Part shown: piece by piece, positions 17,535-26,436 of the stretch
Numbering within the stretch: position 1 is the stretch's first letter
Layout: every line of letters starts with the position of its first letter
Assembly (NCBI GenBank): GCA_934661105.1
Contig: CAKUIV010000004.1
Location: 1-38,575, forward strand
From: an uncultured Ellagibacter sp.
GTDB taxonomy: Bacteria > Actinomycetota > Coriobacteriia > Coriobacteriales > Eggerthellaceae
DNA length: 38,575 nucleotides
Direction of reading: 5' to 3'
Made by a program: the position numbers and the translations under genes
The notes under the pieces: model-generated
Database searches by the model: none
What the model was told of the DNA's origin: nothing
The model's input: the letters and a program-made list of their open reading frames with translations, nothing else

Positions 17535-19211
17535 ATGATCGACGAGATCCATGTTCAGAACCTCGCGCTCATTCGCGATGCGTCGTTTTCCCCCTCGCGC
17601 GGTCTTACCGTGCTTACCGGCGAAACGGGAGCGGGTAAAACGGCGCTCCTTTCCGCCTGCAAGCTTTTAGTGGGCGAACGAGCCGACAAAAGCGTGGTAC
17701 GCGAAGGTTCTGACGGGCTTTCGGTTGAAGGGCGCTTCTTTCTCGACCCGGTGGTGTGCGGTTCCGAAGACGCCGATGGCAACGATGGCGACGATGGGGA
17801 AGTGGTCGTATGTCGTCGTATCGGGGCCGACGGGCGGTCCCGCGCTTCCGTGAATGGCCACATGGCGAGCGCGAAGGAGCTTGCGCGCATCGTTGCGCCG
17901 TCGCTCGATTTGTGCGGACAGCACGAACATCAAACGCTCATGCGCCAAGCATCCCACGTCGAAATGCTCGATGCTTGGGCGAAGGCAAGCGTCGAAGCAG
18001 CGTATCGCGCATATGGGGAATCGTTTGATGCTGCGGCGCGCGCTCACGCCGAACTCGAGCGGGTGCGCACTGCGGGTGAGGCGTCTGCGGCGAAGCTCGA
18101 CGAGGCGCGTTTCACGCTCCAACGCATCGACGCCGTGGGCGTTGAAGACGAAGGCGAATACGATGCTCTCGCCGACAGGCTTGAGCGGGCCGAACATGCC
18201 GAATCGCTCGTAACGGCCGCGAACACCGCGTATGAAGCGCTCTCGGGCGACGGTGGTGCAATCGACGCGCTTGACGCCGCAGCGAGCGCACTCGAAGATG
18301 CTGCTCGTTATGACCAGACGCTTGCCGATCTGGCATCATCGTTGCGCGAGACGGGGTACGTGCTTGAAGACGTTTCCCGCGAGGCGCTCGACTATCGTGA
18401 CTCGGTCGACTTCGATGGCGGTGCGCTCGAAGAGGCGCAGGAGCGTATGGCGGCATTGCAGGGGCTCTTGCGTTCGTTCGGGCCGCGTATGTCGGACGTC
18501 TTGGAGAAACGCGCCGAGGCGGCGGAACTCGTGTCGCTCGTCGACGATGCCGATGCACGTGAGCGGGCGGCGAAGCGTGCGTGCGACGAGGCGGAAGAGC
18601 AGCTTGCCAAAGCCGCCGCGGCACTCGCTGAGGCTCGAAGCGCAGCTGCCCCGGCGTTTGCCGATGCGGTGTCTGCCGTTATGTCCCGCCTGGAAATGGG
18701 AAGTGCGCGTCTCGACGTGGAGATAAGCGACCTGCCGCGGAAGAGCTGGACGAAAACCGGTCCCCATCGGGTTGAATTCATGTTCCGTCCGGGTGCTGGC
18801 ATGCAGCCGCGTCCGCTTGCGCGCATCGCATCGGGCGGCGAAGTGAGCCGCGTGATGCTCGCGGTGAAGACAGTGCTCGGTCAGTCCGATGCCGTCGACA
18901 CGTTGCTGTTCGACGAAGTCGATGCGGGCGTGGGCGGCGCAACCGCGGTCGCGCTTGCCGGGGTGCTTTCCGACTTGGCGAAAACGCACCAGGTTATCGT
19001 TGTCACTCACCTGGCTCAGGTCGCGGTTGCAGCCGACGCTCATTACGTGGTGCGTAAGAGCCAAGGCGACGTTCCTGAAACGAATCTTGTGCCCGTTTCG
19101 GGCGATGAGCGCACGGCGGAAATCGCGCGTATGCTTTCGGGCGACGCTACCGACGCATCGCTTGCCCATGCGCATGAGATGATCGAAAAGGCGCGTGCTG
19201 CAAACGACTAG
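17535..19211 (+). CDS. recN: DNA repair protein RecN
   Basis: An SMC-like ATPase of 558 residues acting in double-strand break repair. The N-terminus MIDEIHVQNLALI with Walker A GETGAGKT (near 31-38) and the C-terminal signature ASGGEVSRVMLAVKTVLG and Walker B TLLFDEVDAGVGG are intact. A long Ala/Glu/Arg-rich coiled-coil region lies between. AAGGAAAGGA precedes the ATG. TATACT at 17443-17448 is a plausible -10. No clear LexA box was found, unlike uvrB. Confidence 0.96.
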   Translation: MIDEIHVQNLALIRDASFSPSRGLTVLTGETGAGKTALLSACKLLVGERADKSVVREGSDGLSVEGRFFLDPVVCGSEDADGNDGDDGEVVVCRRIGADGRSRASVNGHMASAKELARIVAPSLDLCGQHEHQTLMRQASHVEMLDAWAKASVEAAYRAYGESFDAAARAHAELERVRTAGEASAAKLDEARFTLQRIDAVGVEDEGEYDALADRLERAEHAESLVTAANTAYEALSGDGGAIDALDAAASALEDAARYDQTLADLASSLRETGYVLEDVSREALDYRDSVDFDGGALEEAQERMAALQGLLRSFGPRMSDVLEKRAEAAELVSLVDDADARERAAKRACDEAEEQLAKAAAALAEARSAAAPAFADAVSAVMSRLEMGSARLDVEISDLPRKSWTKTGPHRVEFMFRPGAGMQPRPLARIASGGEVSRVMLAVKTVLGQSDAVDTLLFDEVDAGVGGATAVALAGVLSDLAKTHQVIVVTHLAQVAVAADAHYVVRKSQGDVPETNLVPVSGDERTAEIARMLSGDATDASLAHAHEMIEKARAAND

Positions 19212-19368
19212 GCGTCGCGCACGGGGGCGGGGAATGCCCCTCGGCTTCCGGAGCGTTCCTGAGCGACGTGGCGCTGCGAAGGACTTGGCATTCCGACCAC
19301 GCGGCATCCCGGCCATCCGTTGCCTCGCACAGCCCCCCACAAGCCAACTTCGCTCTTCGCGCAACAAA

Positions 19369-19404
19369 AAAGCCGGCTGCCCGTCTTGTCGGACAGCCGG
19401 CTTT
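19369..19404. terminator. Terminator between recN and the deacetylase gene
   Basis: AAAGCCGGCTG (19369-19379) pairs with CAGCCGGCTTT (19394-19404), flanked by A6 on the left and TTTCTT on the right. It can end transcription of both convergent genes. The ~155 bp between recN and this stem hold no gene that I can see. Confidence 0.85.
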
Positions 19405-19415
19405 CTTGCGCGAGG

Positions 19416-20951
19416 CTAATCATTTTCGGCGCTTGATCCCGCTGGTGGGTCGTACTTCAAAAGCTCGCTTACGGTTACGAAGCGATAGCCCTCCGCCTTC
19501 AACTTGGGCAATGCTTGGCGCAGCGCCTCGACGGTTTGCGAACGGTCGCCGCCGCCGTCGTGCATGAGAATGACGTTGCCGGGCTTCGCCTTCATGATGC
19601 GGCTTGCGATGGTATCGGCCCCGGGGCGTCTCCAGTCCTCGGTGTCGACGTTCCAGCCGATTTCGGCGTCGATGTAGGGTTGCAGCGTCCATACGATGTC
19701 GCCTTTGAAGTTGCCGCCCGGCGCGCGCATGATGTGAGTGGGCTCTTCCCCCGTGACGTCTTTGATTGCCTCGAAGCCCTTTTGCACTTCCTGGATCTGC
19801 TCATCGGCGGACATGTACGTCAGGTTCACACCTTGCCCCGATCCGGCGGCGTGATCCCAGGTGTGCGTGCAGATTTCGTTGCCTTCATCGTAAGCGCGCT
19901 TCACCACGTCGGCGTGGTCTGAGATCTGCTTTCCGATGGTGAAGAAGGTCGCGTGCGCGTCGTTTTCCTTCAGAATGTCGAGGATTTCAGCCGTCGAATC
20001 CTTCCACGGGCCGTCGTCGAAGGTGAGTGCGATCACCTTGTCGTCGCCGGTGTTGGCGGTGTAGATCTTGTACTCCTCGTTCACGGCGGGGGTGGTGTCC
20101 TCGCTCACCGTCTTGCCGGAGATCTTGCCGGTCTTGGTGGTTCGAACGCCGTTTTGCCCCGCGATGTACACGTGAAGCGAACCGTTCCAGTAGTTGTTGT
20201 CCTCCACGCGCTCGTAAGGGACATCCTCGGTTGTGGCGTCGTAGTCCTCGGTAGTGTCGGATCCGTCCTCGATGTCGACGACGTCGTTCTTGTGCAGCTT
20301 CTTCGACCCGTCGTTGGTGGCCTCGCCGTTCACCGTTGCCGAGAAACGGTCTCCGCCGCCTTCGGTCAGGACGCTCGAGTCGACTGCGAGAAGGTTGCCC
20401 GCCTTGGGCGAGGCGTACCCGTCGTCGATGAGCTTGCTGATGGTGGTGCCGGACGAGACGGTATGCTTGGCGCCGTTGATGGTGATGTCGAAGTTCACGG
20501 GGTTCAAAACCATGTAGATGCCCACGCCGATTGCGACAACGACAGCGGCCATGATGATGATCGGAATCGGGCCGGGGCGCTTAGAACGGCGTTGGGTGTA
20601 GCGCGCGTAATCGCGATACACCGCCGCGTTCGCGGGATTTTCGCGATTCGCCTGCGCGCGACTGCGATTGAACGACGCCGAACACGCATCGTTCACGGTG
20701 CGGCGCGCTTGCGCCCCTCGCTGCTGGGGCGTGCGCTGCGTGCGGGTCTGCGCCTCGGGTCTGCGTCCGGAAGGTTCTTGCCGTGTGCGTGCAGAGGGCG
20801 TTTCGCGCGACGATGGGCTGCCTTGGGTTCGCGGACGCGGCCGTTGCGCGGAGCGACCCTCGGCTGTAGCGCGGCGCTGCGCCTGCGTTTGACGTTGCCC
20901 CTGCCTGCGCGCGCGATCGCCTTCGTTTTCTCGTCTATAGTGCTCGGACAT
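19416..20951 (-). CDS. Membrane-anchored polysaccharide deacetylase
   Basis: A protein of about 511 residues that probably removes acetyl groups from peptidoglycan or another cell-surface glycan. The first ~125 residues are low-complexity, rich in Gln, Arg, Pro and Thr, and cytoplasmic. One membrane helix (PIPIIIMAAVVVAIGVGIYM) follows. Next is an extracellular region beginning FDITINGAKHTVSSGTTISK that resembles DUF348/G5-like wall domains. The C-terminal NodB domain keeps its catalytic motifs: TFDDGP, HTWDH, RAPGG, DTEDW and ILMHDG. I place the start at the second ATG (20951), 10 nt after AAGGAG; the ATG at 20960 is only 1 nt from it. Confidence 0.88.
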   Translation of the reverse strand: MSEHYRRENEGDRARRQGQRQTQAQRRATAEGRSAQRPRPRTQGSPSSRETPSARTRQEPSGRRPEAQTRTQRTPQQRGAQARRTVNDACSASFNRSRAQANRENPANAAVYRDYARYTQRRSKRPGPIPIIIMAAVVVAIGVGIYMVLNPVNFDITINGAKHTVSSGTTISKLIDDGYASPKAGNLLAVDSSVLTEGGGDRFSATVNGEATNDGSKKLHKNDVVDIEDGSDTTEDYDATTEDVPYERVEDNNYWNGSLHVYIAGQNGVRTTKTGKISGKTVSEDTTPAVNEEYKIYTANTGDDKVIALTFDDGPWKDSTAEILDILKENDAHATFFTIGKQISDHADVVKRAYDEGNEICTHTWDHAAGSGQGVNLTYMSADEQIQEVQKGFEAIKDVTGEEPTHIMRAPGGNFKGDIVWTLQPYIDAEIGWNVDTEDWRRPGADTIASRIMKAKPGNVILMHDGGGDRSQTVEALRQALPKLKAEGYRFVTVSELLKYDPPAGSSAEND

Positions 20952-21092
20952 GAATCTCATGCTCCTTGAAAAGTGCGGCCATAACTCAACATGACGCGGA
21001 ATCTGCCTGAACGTCGATTATACGCGCCCGATTCGCGAAGGGCGCAGACAACGCGCCATTCTGACGAAGGCTGAAAAAATACACGAACTCGC

Positions 21093-21120
21093 TTGACATG
21101 CCGCTTTCGTCTGCTAAAGT
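21093..21120 (+). promoter_or_regulatory. Promoter of the T-box/ECF operon
   Basis: A consensus -35 TTGACA (21093-21098), a 16-bp spacer and -10 TAAAGT (21115-21120) lie just upstream of the T-box leader. Confidence 0.85.
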
Positions 21121-21126
21121 ACAAAC

Positions 21127-21414
21127 CACAACTTAATACGTTGAAACCGATGAGGCGAAAGTCAAGCTTTCATAAGCGCTCACAGAGAGCGGGCGGTGCT
21201 GAGAGTCCCGTAGAAATGCTGGAAGGTAAATGGTTCGCCGAGGGAAAGGGGAAAGGTTGCTTCAAGCAACTGAGTATCTGGACCGTGAGCCTGCGTTAAG
21301 GGCAGAACATGTGTTGGCATGTTCGTGAGAGGATTCCTTCAAGGGAATCAATAAAGGTGGCACCGCAGATATAACGTCTGTCCTTTATCTCAAAGGACAG
21401 ACGTTTTTTATTTT
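21127..21414 (+). promoter_or_regulatory. T-box riboswitch with UGG (tryptophan) specifier
   Basis: A leader of about 290 nt that reads the charging state of a tRNA. The T-box AAAGGTGGCACCGC (21353-21366) is canonical. Stem I closes with GCTCAC (21178-21183) and GTGAGC (21285-21290). In its 3' side the specifier position reads UGG followed by A (21279-21281), which is the Trp codon. The terminator is AACGTCTGTCCTTT (21373-21386) / AAAGGACAGACGTT (21392-21405) with a T6-A-T4 tail. Uncharged tRNA-Trp should favour read-through into the transporter genes. The specifier was assigned by eye. Confidence 0.88.
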
Positions 21415-21555
21415 GCGAACGATGCGCGAACGAACGCACCCGGCCCCTTCGTTGATCTCGAAGCTGAAACCTCATTCGCGTCCAAGCCGGCAAAAGCAAA
21501 GTCCGGGGACGGACGAAGAGAGGCGGATATCCCGCCGAGAAAGGAATGAGGGATC

Positions 21556-22143
21556 ATGGCAGAGCAGACGATGGGACAGAAGCGCAGCGTTGCAACCGCT
21601 CAGAAGAAGGAAGGCCTTTCGGTCCAGGATCTGATCCTGGTAGCCGTGCTCATCGCGGCGGGCGCCGTGCTGAAGCTCACGGTGTCGAGCTTCTTGAACT
21701 TCGCCGGCATGAAGCCGAACTTCATGATCGCGATGTATTGCTTGGCGATCATCCTCACGCGGCCGAAGATCTATCAATCGGCGGTCATCGGCCTTCTGGT
21801 CGGCCTCGTAAGCCAAATCCCCATGTTGAACGCGACTCCACTTGTGAATATCGCATCGGAAATCCTCGGAGCGCTCGTGTGCGGCATCCTGGTCACGCTG
21901 TTCGCGAAGGCGGCGCGAGAGAATAAAGCCTGCCAGAACGTCGTGTTCCCCGTGATCATCACGTTCCTGTCGACGGTCGTTTCCGGCTACACCTTCGCTA
22001 TGATCGTCGGCGTCGCCGTGGGGCATCTCGACCCGATCGCCGTCTTCGGGGTGTACGCCGTCATGGTGCTCGGCACCGCGACGATGAACGCCGTGCTTGC
22101 CGGCATCCTCACCCCGATCCTGCGCGCTGTTTTGAAGCGCTAA
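21556..22143 (+). CDS. ECF transporter S component, probably for tryptophan
   Basis: A membrane protein of 195 residues with about five to six helices. The segments FLNFAGMKPNFMIAMYCLAI and IGLLVGLVSQIP resemble TrpP-like substrate-binding (S) components of energy-coupling factor transporters. It is the first gene behind a tryptophan-type T-box and is followed by two ATPases and the T component, so this is a complete dedicated ECF transporter. The ATG at 21556 follows AAGGAATGAGGG. Tryptophan as substrate rests on the T-box specifier and the TrpP resemblance; a tryptophan precursor is also possible. Confidence 0.85.
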   Translation: MAEQTMGQKRSVATAQKKEGLSVQDLILVAVLIAAGAVLKLTVSSFLNFAGMKPNFMIAMYCLAIILTRPKIYQSAVIGLLVGLVSQIPMLNATPLVNIASEILGALVCGILVTLFAKAARENKACQNVVFPVIITFLSTVVSGYTFAMIVGVAVGHLDPIAVFGVYAVMVLGTATMNAVLAGILTPILRAVLKR

Positions 22144-22221
22144 ATCAAATCGCCTCGCCGATTCGGTGCTCGAGCGATTTCGCCCGAGCACCGTCCACAT
22201 TCCAAGCACGAAGGGTTTTCC

Positions 22222-23091
22222 ATGATTGAGATCTCGCAATTAACGTTTCGCTACCGGGAGGGGGCCGACCCTGTTCTCAAGGGAATCGACCTTGCCATCC
22301 CCGACGGCACGTTCGTGGGCGTCACGGGCGCTGCGGGCAGCGGCAAATCGACGCTCACCTATGCGGTGAACGGGATTATCCCGCATTGCTATCCCGGAGA
22401 CTTCTACGGAAGCGTTCGCGTCGACGGGATCGACACGTGCGAAGCGTCGCTGACCGACATCAGCCGGCTCGTGGGGAGCGTGTGCCAGGATATCGACTCC
22501 CAGATGGTGTCGTCGGTGGTGGAAGACGAGGTGCTCTACGGCCTTGAGAACTTCGGCGTTCCCAAAGACGAGATCGAGGGCCGCGTGACCGAGGCGCTCG
22601 CCGCCATGGGCATCGAGGATTTGCGCCACCGGGGCATCGCCGAGCTGTCGGGCGGTCAGAAGCAGAAGGTCGCCGTTGCGTCGGTTATCGCGCTCAAACC
22701 GCGCGTGCTCGTGTTGGACGAGCCGACCGCAGAGCTCGACCCTGCATCTTCGGTTGCGGTGTTCGACCTGCTCAAACGCTATTCGGAAGAAAACGACACG
22801 ACCGTTATCGTCGTTGAGCAGAAAATCGCCCTTTTGTCCGAATACGCAGACGAGCTTCTTATCGTCGACGGGGGCGAGATTCGCTTTCGGGGAACTCCGG
22901 CCGAGGTGCTCAAGCATTCTGAAGAGCTGCTCGAGATCGGCGTGAACTGCCCGCGTTCGACGAGCCTTGTGAACCGCCTGCGCGCACGGGGGCTCGCAAA
23001 GGGCGCTTCGGCGCGCAACGTTGCCGAGGCGGTTTCGGTGTGCAGGAACGTTCTGGAAGGGCCGCACGCTGGGAAGGAAGTGCCCGCATGA
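22222..23091 (+). CDS. ecfA1: ECF transporter ATPase (first)
   Basis: An ABC ATPase of 289 residues energising the ECF transporter. Walker A is GAAGSGKST, the signature LSGGQKQKVAVA and Walker B RVLVLDEPTAELDP are intact. The C-terminal tail is typical for CbiO/EcfA proteins. The start ATG at 22222 follows GAAGGG. It shares ATGA with the next gene. Confidence 0.92.
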   Translation: MIEISQLTFRYREGADPVLKGIDLAIPDGTFVGVTGAAGSGKSTLTYAVNGIIPHCYPGDFYGSVRVDGIDTCEASLTDISRLVGSVCQDIDSQMVSSVVEDEVLYGLENFGVPKDEIEGRVTEALAAMGIEDLRHRGIAELSGGQKQKVAVASVIALKPRVLVLDEPTAELDPASSVAVFDLLKRYSEENDTTVIVVEQKIALLSEYADELLIVDGGEIRFRGTPAEVLKHSEELLEIGVNCPRSTSLVNRLRARGLAKGASARNVAEAVSVCRNVLEGPHAGKEVPA

Positions 23092-23936
23092 TCGAATTCA
23101 AGAACGTGAGCGCGTCTTACGACGGTGAGCTTCCCATTCTGCGCGGTGTGAGCTTCCAAGTCGCCGATGGCGATTTCGTCGCTTTCGTGGGAACGAACGG
23201 GGCGGGGAAGTCGACGACGATGCGCCTCGTCAACGGCCTTTTGAAGCCAACATCGGGTGAGGTTCTCATCGACGGCGTATCAACGTGCGACCTGAAGACG
23301 AGCGAGCTTGCGGCCAAAGTGGGGTTTCTGTTCCAGAACCCCGACCGGCAGATCTGCTGCGGCACGGTGCGCGAGGAACTCATGTTCGGCTTCACGGCGC
23401 AGGGTCGCGCCGACGCGGAGGCTGCGGCGAAAGTCGACGCCATGATCGAGCGTTTCGGCTTCGATCCGCAAGCCGAGCCGTTCCTTCTGAACCGCGGAAC
23501 GCGCCAGCTTCTGGCGCTTGCGTCGATCATCGTGATGGAGCCGCCCGTCGTCGTGCTCGACGAACCGACGACCGGGCTCGACTTCCGCGAATGCGCCAAG
23601 GTGATGGACGTGATCTCGGAGCTCAATGCAAACGGAACCACCGTCATCATGGTGTGCCACGACATGGAGGTCGTCGCCGACTACGCGACGCGCGTTATCG
23701 CTATGACGGCGGGAACCGTCGTTGCTGACGGCCCGACGTTCGAGGTGCTGCGCGATCGGGATGCGCTCGAACGCACTCATTTGCTTCCGCCCCAGATCGT
23801 CGACGTGTCGATGCGGCTTCTTGACGCCGATCCCGCTTTTGCGGCAACGGGCGTGGGAAAAGCGAACACGCTTGACGAGATGACGGCCGCCATTGTGCGC
23901 ACCGTCGGCGATACCGCGAAGGAGGTCGCGCGATGA
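23088..23936 (+). CDS. ecfA2: ECF transporter ATPase (second), degenerate signature
   Basis: The second ABC ATPase (282 residues), forming a heterodimer with the first. Walker A GTNGAGKST and Walker B PVVVLDEPTTGLD are intact, and the Q-loop is FLFQNPDRQ. The signature is the degenerate LNRGTRQLLALA instead of LSGGQ, so one of the two composite ATP sites may be weakened. The ATG at 23088 overlaps the previous stop. A longer upstream reading from 23040 has no advantage. Confidence 0.92.
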   Translation: MIEFKNVSASYDGELPILRGVSFQVADGDFVAFVGTNGAGKSTTMRLVNGLLKPTSGEVLIDGVSTCDLKTSELAAKVGFLFQNPDRQICCGTVREELMFGFTAQGRADAEAAAKVDAMIERFGFDPQAEPFLLNRGTRQLLALASIIVMEPPVVVLDEPTTGLDFRECAKVMDVISELNANGTTVIMVCHDMEVVADYATRVIAMTAGTVVADGPTFEVLRDRDALERTHLLPPQIVDVSMRLLDADPAFAATGVGKANTLDEMTAAIVRTVGDTAKEVAR

Positions 23937-24697
23937 AGGGTTTCCTCGAATACGTCCCGGGCGAGAGTTTTCTGCACAAGATGAACCCGGTGGCGAAGCT
24001 TGCGGCGGCGTTTTTGCTGGTCATCGCCTGCTTCACAACGAACAGTTTCGTGCTTTTGGGTGTGGTGATCGTGCTCGATATCGCGATGGCGGTGCAGTGT
24101 GAGATGGTTCCCCAGACGCTCGGGCTGGCGCGCGCGGTCGCGATCTTCTCGGTGCTGCTCGCCCTTATCGCGCTTCTGTTCACGCCGCAGGGCGATATGC
24201 TCGTGGCGCTTCCCTGGGGCTATATCGGCACGACGAGCGTGGTGAACGCGGTGCTCATCGTGGTGCGTCTCGTGGCGTGTGCGGTCCCGCTGTTCCTCGT
24301 GTTCTATGTGACGAAGCTCACCGATATGGCGAACGCACTCGTCAAAGTGCTTCACGTTCCCTACAAATATGCGTTCACCTTCATGTCGACGGTGCATTTC
24401 ATCCCCGTGTTCATGAACGACATGGCGGGGATCATGGAGGCGCAGACAGCGCGCGGCGTCGAATTCGACGGCGGTTTCATGAAGAAGATCAGGCTCATGG
24501 TGCCTCTGTGCGTGCCGCTTCTGGTGTCGTCGGTGCGCAAAACGAATTCGGCTGCCATCGCGGCCGAAGTGCGCGGCTTCAACCTGCGCACACGCGAAAG
24601 CGGCTTCAAGGAGTACCCGTTTGCGGGGGCCGATTTCGCGGCGATGGGCATCGCGGCGGCGCTCGTCGTCATTGCCATCGTGATGGTCGTCCTGTAA
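23933..24697 (+). CDS. ecfT: ECF transporter T component
   Basis: The scaffold membrane protein linking ATPases and S component, 254 residues. It opens with LEYVPGESFLHKMNPVAKL, the usual EcfT start, and has several membrane helices. The cytoplasmic coupling region carries an ARG motif (QTARGVEFDGG) and a second, VRG, motif (AAEVRGFNLRTRE). The ATG overlaps the stop of ecfA2. This is the last gene of the T-box operon. Confidence 0.92.
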   Translation: MKGFLEYVPGESFLHKMNPVAKLAAAFLLVIACFTTNSFVLLGVVIVLDIAMAVQCEMVPQTLGLARAVAIFSVLLALIALLFTPQGDMLVALPWGYIGTTSVVNAVLIVVRLVACAVPLFLVFYVTKLTDMANALVKVLHVPYKYAFTFMSTVHFIPVFMNDMAGIMEAQTARGVEFDGGFMKKIRLMVPLCVPLLVSSVRKTNSAAIAAEVRGFNLRTRESGFKEYPFAGADFAAMGIAAALVVIAIVMVVL

Positions 24698-24746
24698 GCG
24701 GGCAAAGTGCTGCAGCGAACGGCATGTGGCGCTTGATTCGTGACTC

Positions 24747-24891
24747 CGTGGACAGTTTTGCGCGATATGCGAGGAGTGGGAATTCTCTAGTAGCAGCCAA
24801 CAAAACCCGACCTGGGGTTTTGTTGGCTGCTACAGCATATGGAGCGAGTGAATGGCTCACGGCCCTCGCATATCGCGCGAAACTGTCCACG
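24747..24891. repeat. Long palindrome B, MITE/REP-like
   Basis: Outer arms of 28 bp (24747-24774 and 24864-24891) match at 27 positions. Inside, GTAGCAGCCAACAAAACCC (24790-24808) pairs perfectly with 24815-24833 around a 6-nt loop. The outer arm CGTGGACAGTTTTGCGCG is close to that of element C, and both share the 15-mer CAAAACCCGACCTGG. It lies between convergent genes. From here to 25010 I see no gene. Confidence 0.75.
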
Positions 24892-25013
24892 AGATGCGGA
24901 AAAGCGGGAAGTTTTAGCGCGCGAATCGCGGCGGTTCAGGTGTGTGAACGCATAAGGAAACCCCACGTCGTAGGGGGACGGCGCGGGGTTGTCCACAAGA
25001 AAGAATGAGGCGC

Positions 25014-25049
25014 GCGGGGCGCGTGGAGCTTGGGGCTCGCACGCCCCGC
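25014..25049. terminator. GC-rich hairpin between convergent genes
   Basis: GCGGGGCG (25014-25021) faces CGCCCCGC (25042-25049), with further pairing inside (GTGGAG / CTCGCAC). The T-tract is poor on either side, so this is a probable but weak terminator. Confidence 0.5.
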
Positions 25050-25064
25050 ACGTGTGTCTGGCGC

Positions 25065-25472
25065 TTACGCGATTCTCTTCCCCGCGTGCTCGTCAGGCGT
25101 TACCGAGTAGACTTCTTCCACGTGCAGGAAGCACACGCCCTTGCTCGTGAAGTCATAGCCCATCGAGCTTAAGATTTCCTTCACCTGGGCAGCTACCTGC
25201 TCGTAGCGTGGGCCCTCGTTTTCGTAGGTGATCGTGCCCTTCACCTGAAAGCCGCCTTCTTTGTCCCAGACCGATAACGCGGCGCGGGGGTTCGCCTTCA
25301 GGTTGGCAAGCGTTTTGTTCATGTATTGGTCGGAAACCATGACGGTTTCGGGATCCATGGCCTGCTTCATGCTGACGGGGACCACGTTGGGGATCCCGTC
25401 CGAGCAGGTCGAGAAAGCAGCTGCATAGGCGTTGTTGATCATGTCCATGCACGCTTGCGGCATCTGCGCCAT
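25065..25472 (-). CDS. FMN-binding split-barrel (pyridoxamine oxidase-like) protein
   Basis: A protein of 135 residues of the pyridoxamine 5'-phosphate oxidase-like fold, probably an FMN-dependent oxidoreductase or flavin sensor. Typical features are AAFSTCSDGIPNVVPVSMKQ near the start and LANLKANPRAALSVWDKEGG in the middle. Start ATG at 25472 follows GAGGAG. It lies 13 nt after the OsmC gene, in the same direction, so the two are co-transcribed. Substrate unknown. Confidence 0.85.
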   Translation of the reverse strand: MAQMPQACMDMINNAYAAAFSTCSDGIPNVVPVSMKQAMDPETVMVSDQYMNKTLANLKANPRAALSVWDKEGGFQVKGTITYENEGPRYEQVAAQVKEILSSMGYDFTSKGVCFLHVEEVYSVTPDEHAGKRIA

Positions 25473-25485
25473 AAGAGTCTCCTCG

Positions 25486-25926
25486 CTATTCGATGACGAG
25501 ATCGGTGCGAACGACTGGCACGGGGTTCTTCAGGCAGTCGCTTACCGGGCACTGCTTCTCGGCCAAGTCGGCGAGCTTCTTTGCAGCCTCCTCATCGGCG
25601 CACTTCAGATGCACAGTGAAGCGTACTTCTTGAAGGCCGTTGCGAACATCGGGGTTCTTGCCCATGAACCCGTCGGGGTCGATGTCGCCTTCCGCTTCGA
25701 TGCTGACTTTTTCCAGCGGGATGCCTTGCGCGCCTGCGAAGATAAGCGTTGCGATGGTTTGGCATGCGGCGAACGAGCACAGCACGCCCTCGATCGGATT
25801 CATGCCTTCGTTCGTTCCTCCCATTTCACACGGTTCGTCGAAGGTGATCTCGAATCCTCGGCACGATGCCTTCACGGCGAGGCCGCTTCCGGTGCTCTCG
25901 ACTGCAACTTTGCTGGTGGACAACAT
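25486..25926 (-). CDS. OsmC family peroxiredoxin-like protein
   Basis: A protein of 146 residues with both cysteines of the OsmC/YhfA family: one in SFAACQTIAT (C55) and one or two in EKQCPVSDCLK. Family members reduce organic peroxides or act on small thiol compounds. The ATG at 25926 has a purine-rich GAAAGGGGAAG just upstream; earlier Met codons (to 25977) overlap a small hairpin (TGCGGGGT/ACCCCGCA, 25948-25970) in the leader. It precedes the split-barrel gene in an apparent redox operon. Confidence 0.88.
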   Translation of the reverse strand: MLSTSKVAVESTGSGLAVKASCRGFEITFDEPCEMGGTNEGMNPIEGVLCSFAACQTIATLIFAGAQGIPLEKVSIEAEGDIDPDGFMGKNPDVRNGLQEVRFTVHLKCADEEAAKKLADLAEKQCPVSDCLKNPVPVVRTDLVIE

Positions 25927-25986
25927 AGCTTCCCCTTTCATCGGCTCTGCGGGGTTTTCGATACCCCGCATCTTCACAGGTTTTTA

Positions 25987-26033
25987 CCTGCTTGGGAGCT
26001 GCCGAGCCGATGAAGTCGGTAGCTCCCAAGCAG
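25987..26033. terminator. Strong hairpin between ABM-like and OsmC genes
   Basis: CTGCTTGGGAGCT (25988-26000) pairs with AGCTCCCAAGCAG (26021-26033); the stem continues with one G-T pair and CCGA/TCGG, 18 pairs in all. There is no U-tract on the minus strand, so it may be a Rho-type or processing hairpin rather than a classical terminator. Confidence 0.5.
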
Positions 26034-26077
26034 GCAGCGCGCGTGCATCTCGCGCGATGCCTGTGTTTGCGTGCTCG

Positions 26078-26368
26078 CTACGCCACGGCGTAGATGACGA
26101 TGCTCGGGTCGGCGCTCCACGTCGGGGCAAGGCCGGTCGCGACGTCGTTTTTGAACAGTTCGCTTTCGAGGTAGGCCTTCGCATGCTCGACCGAGTCGAA
26201 GCCATGGAGGACCTGAACGTCCTCGTTGCGAACGAGCAGGTCTTTGGTGAGAGCGCCCTCGATGGTGTCGAGGAAAGGCTGGCGATAGTCGGTGTACACC
26301 TTCACCGCGGCGGGGCGGTTTTCTTCGGGGATGGTCATGGTAATCTGGAGGTATGCTTTAACGGTCAT
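26078..26368 (-). CDS. Small ABM-like (dimeric alpha-beta barrel) protein
   Basis: A protein of 96 residues resembling antibiotic-biosynthesis-monooxygenase-like domains: MTVKAYLQITMTIPEENRPA, then LLVRNEDVQVLHGFDSVEHA and YLESELFKND. Such proteins act as small oxygenases or stress proteins, but the enzyme activity cannot be told. The ATG at 26368 follows GGAAGGAAAA. It is divergent from the HxlR regulator, which probably controls it. Confidence 0.7.
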   Translation of the reverse strand: MTVKAYLQITMTIPEENRPAAVKVYTDYRQPFLDTIEGALTKDLLVRNEDVQVLHGFDSVEHAKAYLESELFKNDVATGLAPTWSADPSIVIYAVA

Positions 26369-26436
26369 GGTTTTCCTTCCGGCGGATGATGCGCGTTGAC
26401 GTTTCGCTCGAGCTGGCACTCAAGATACGTGCGCGA

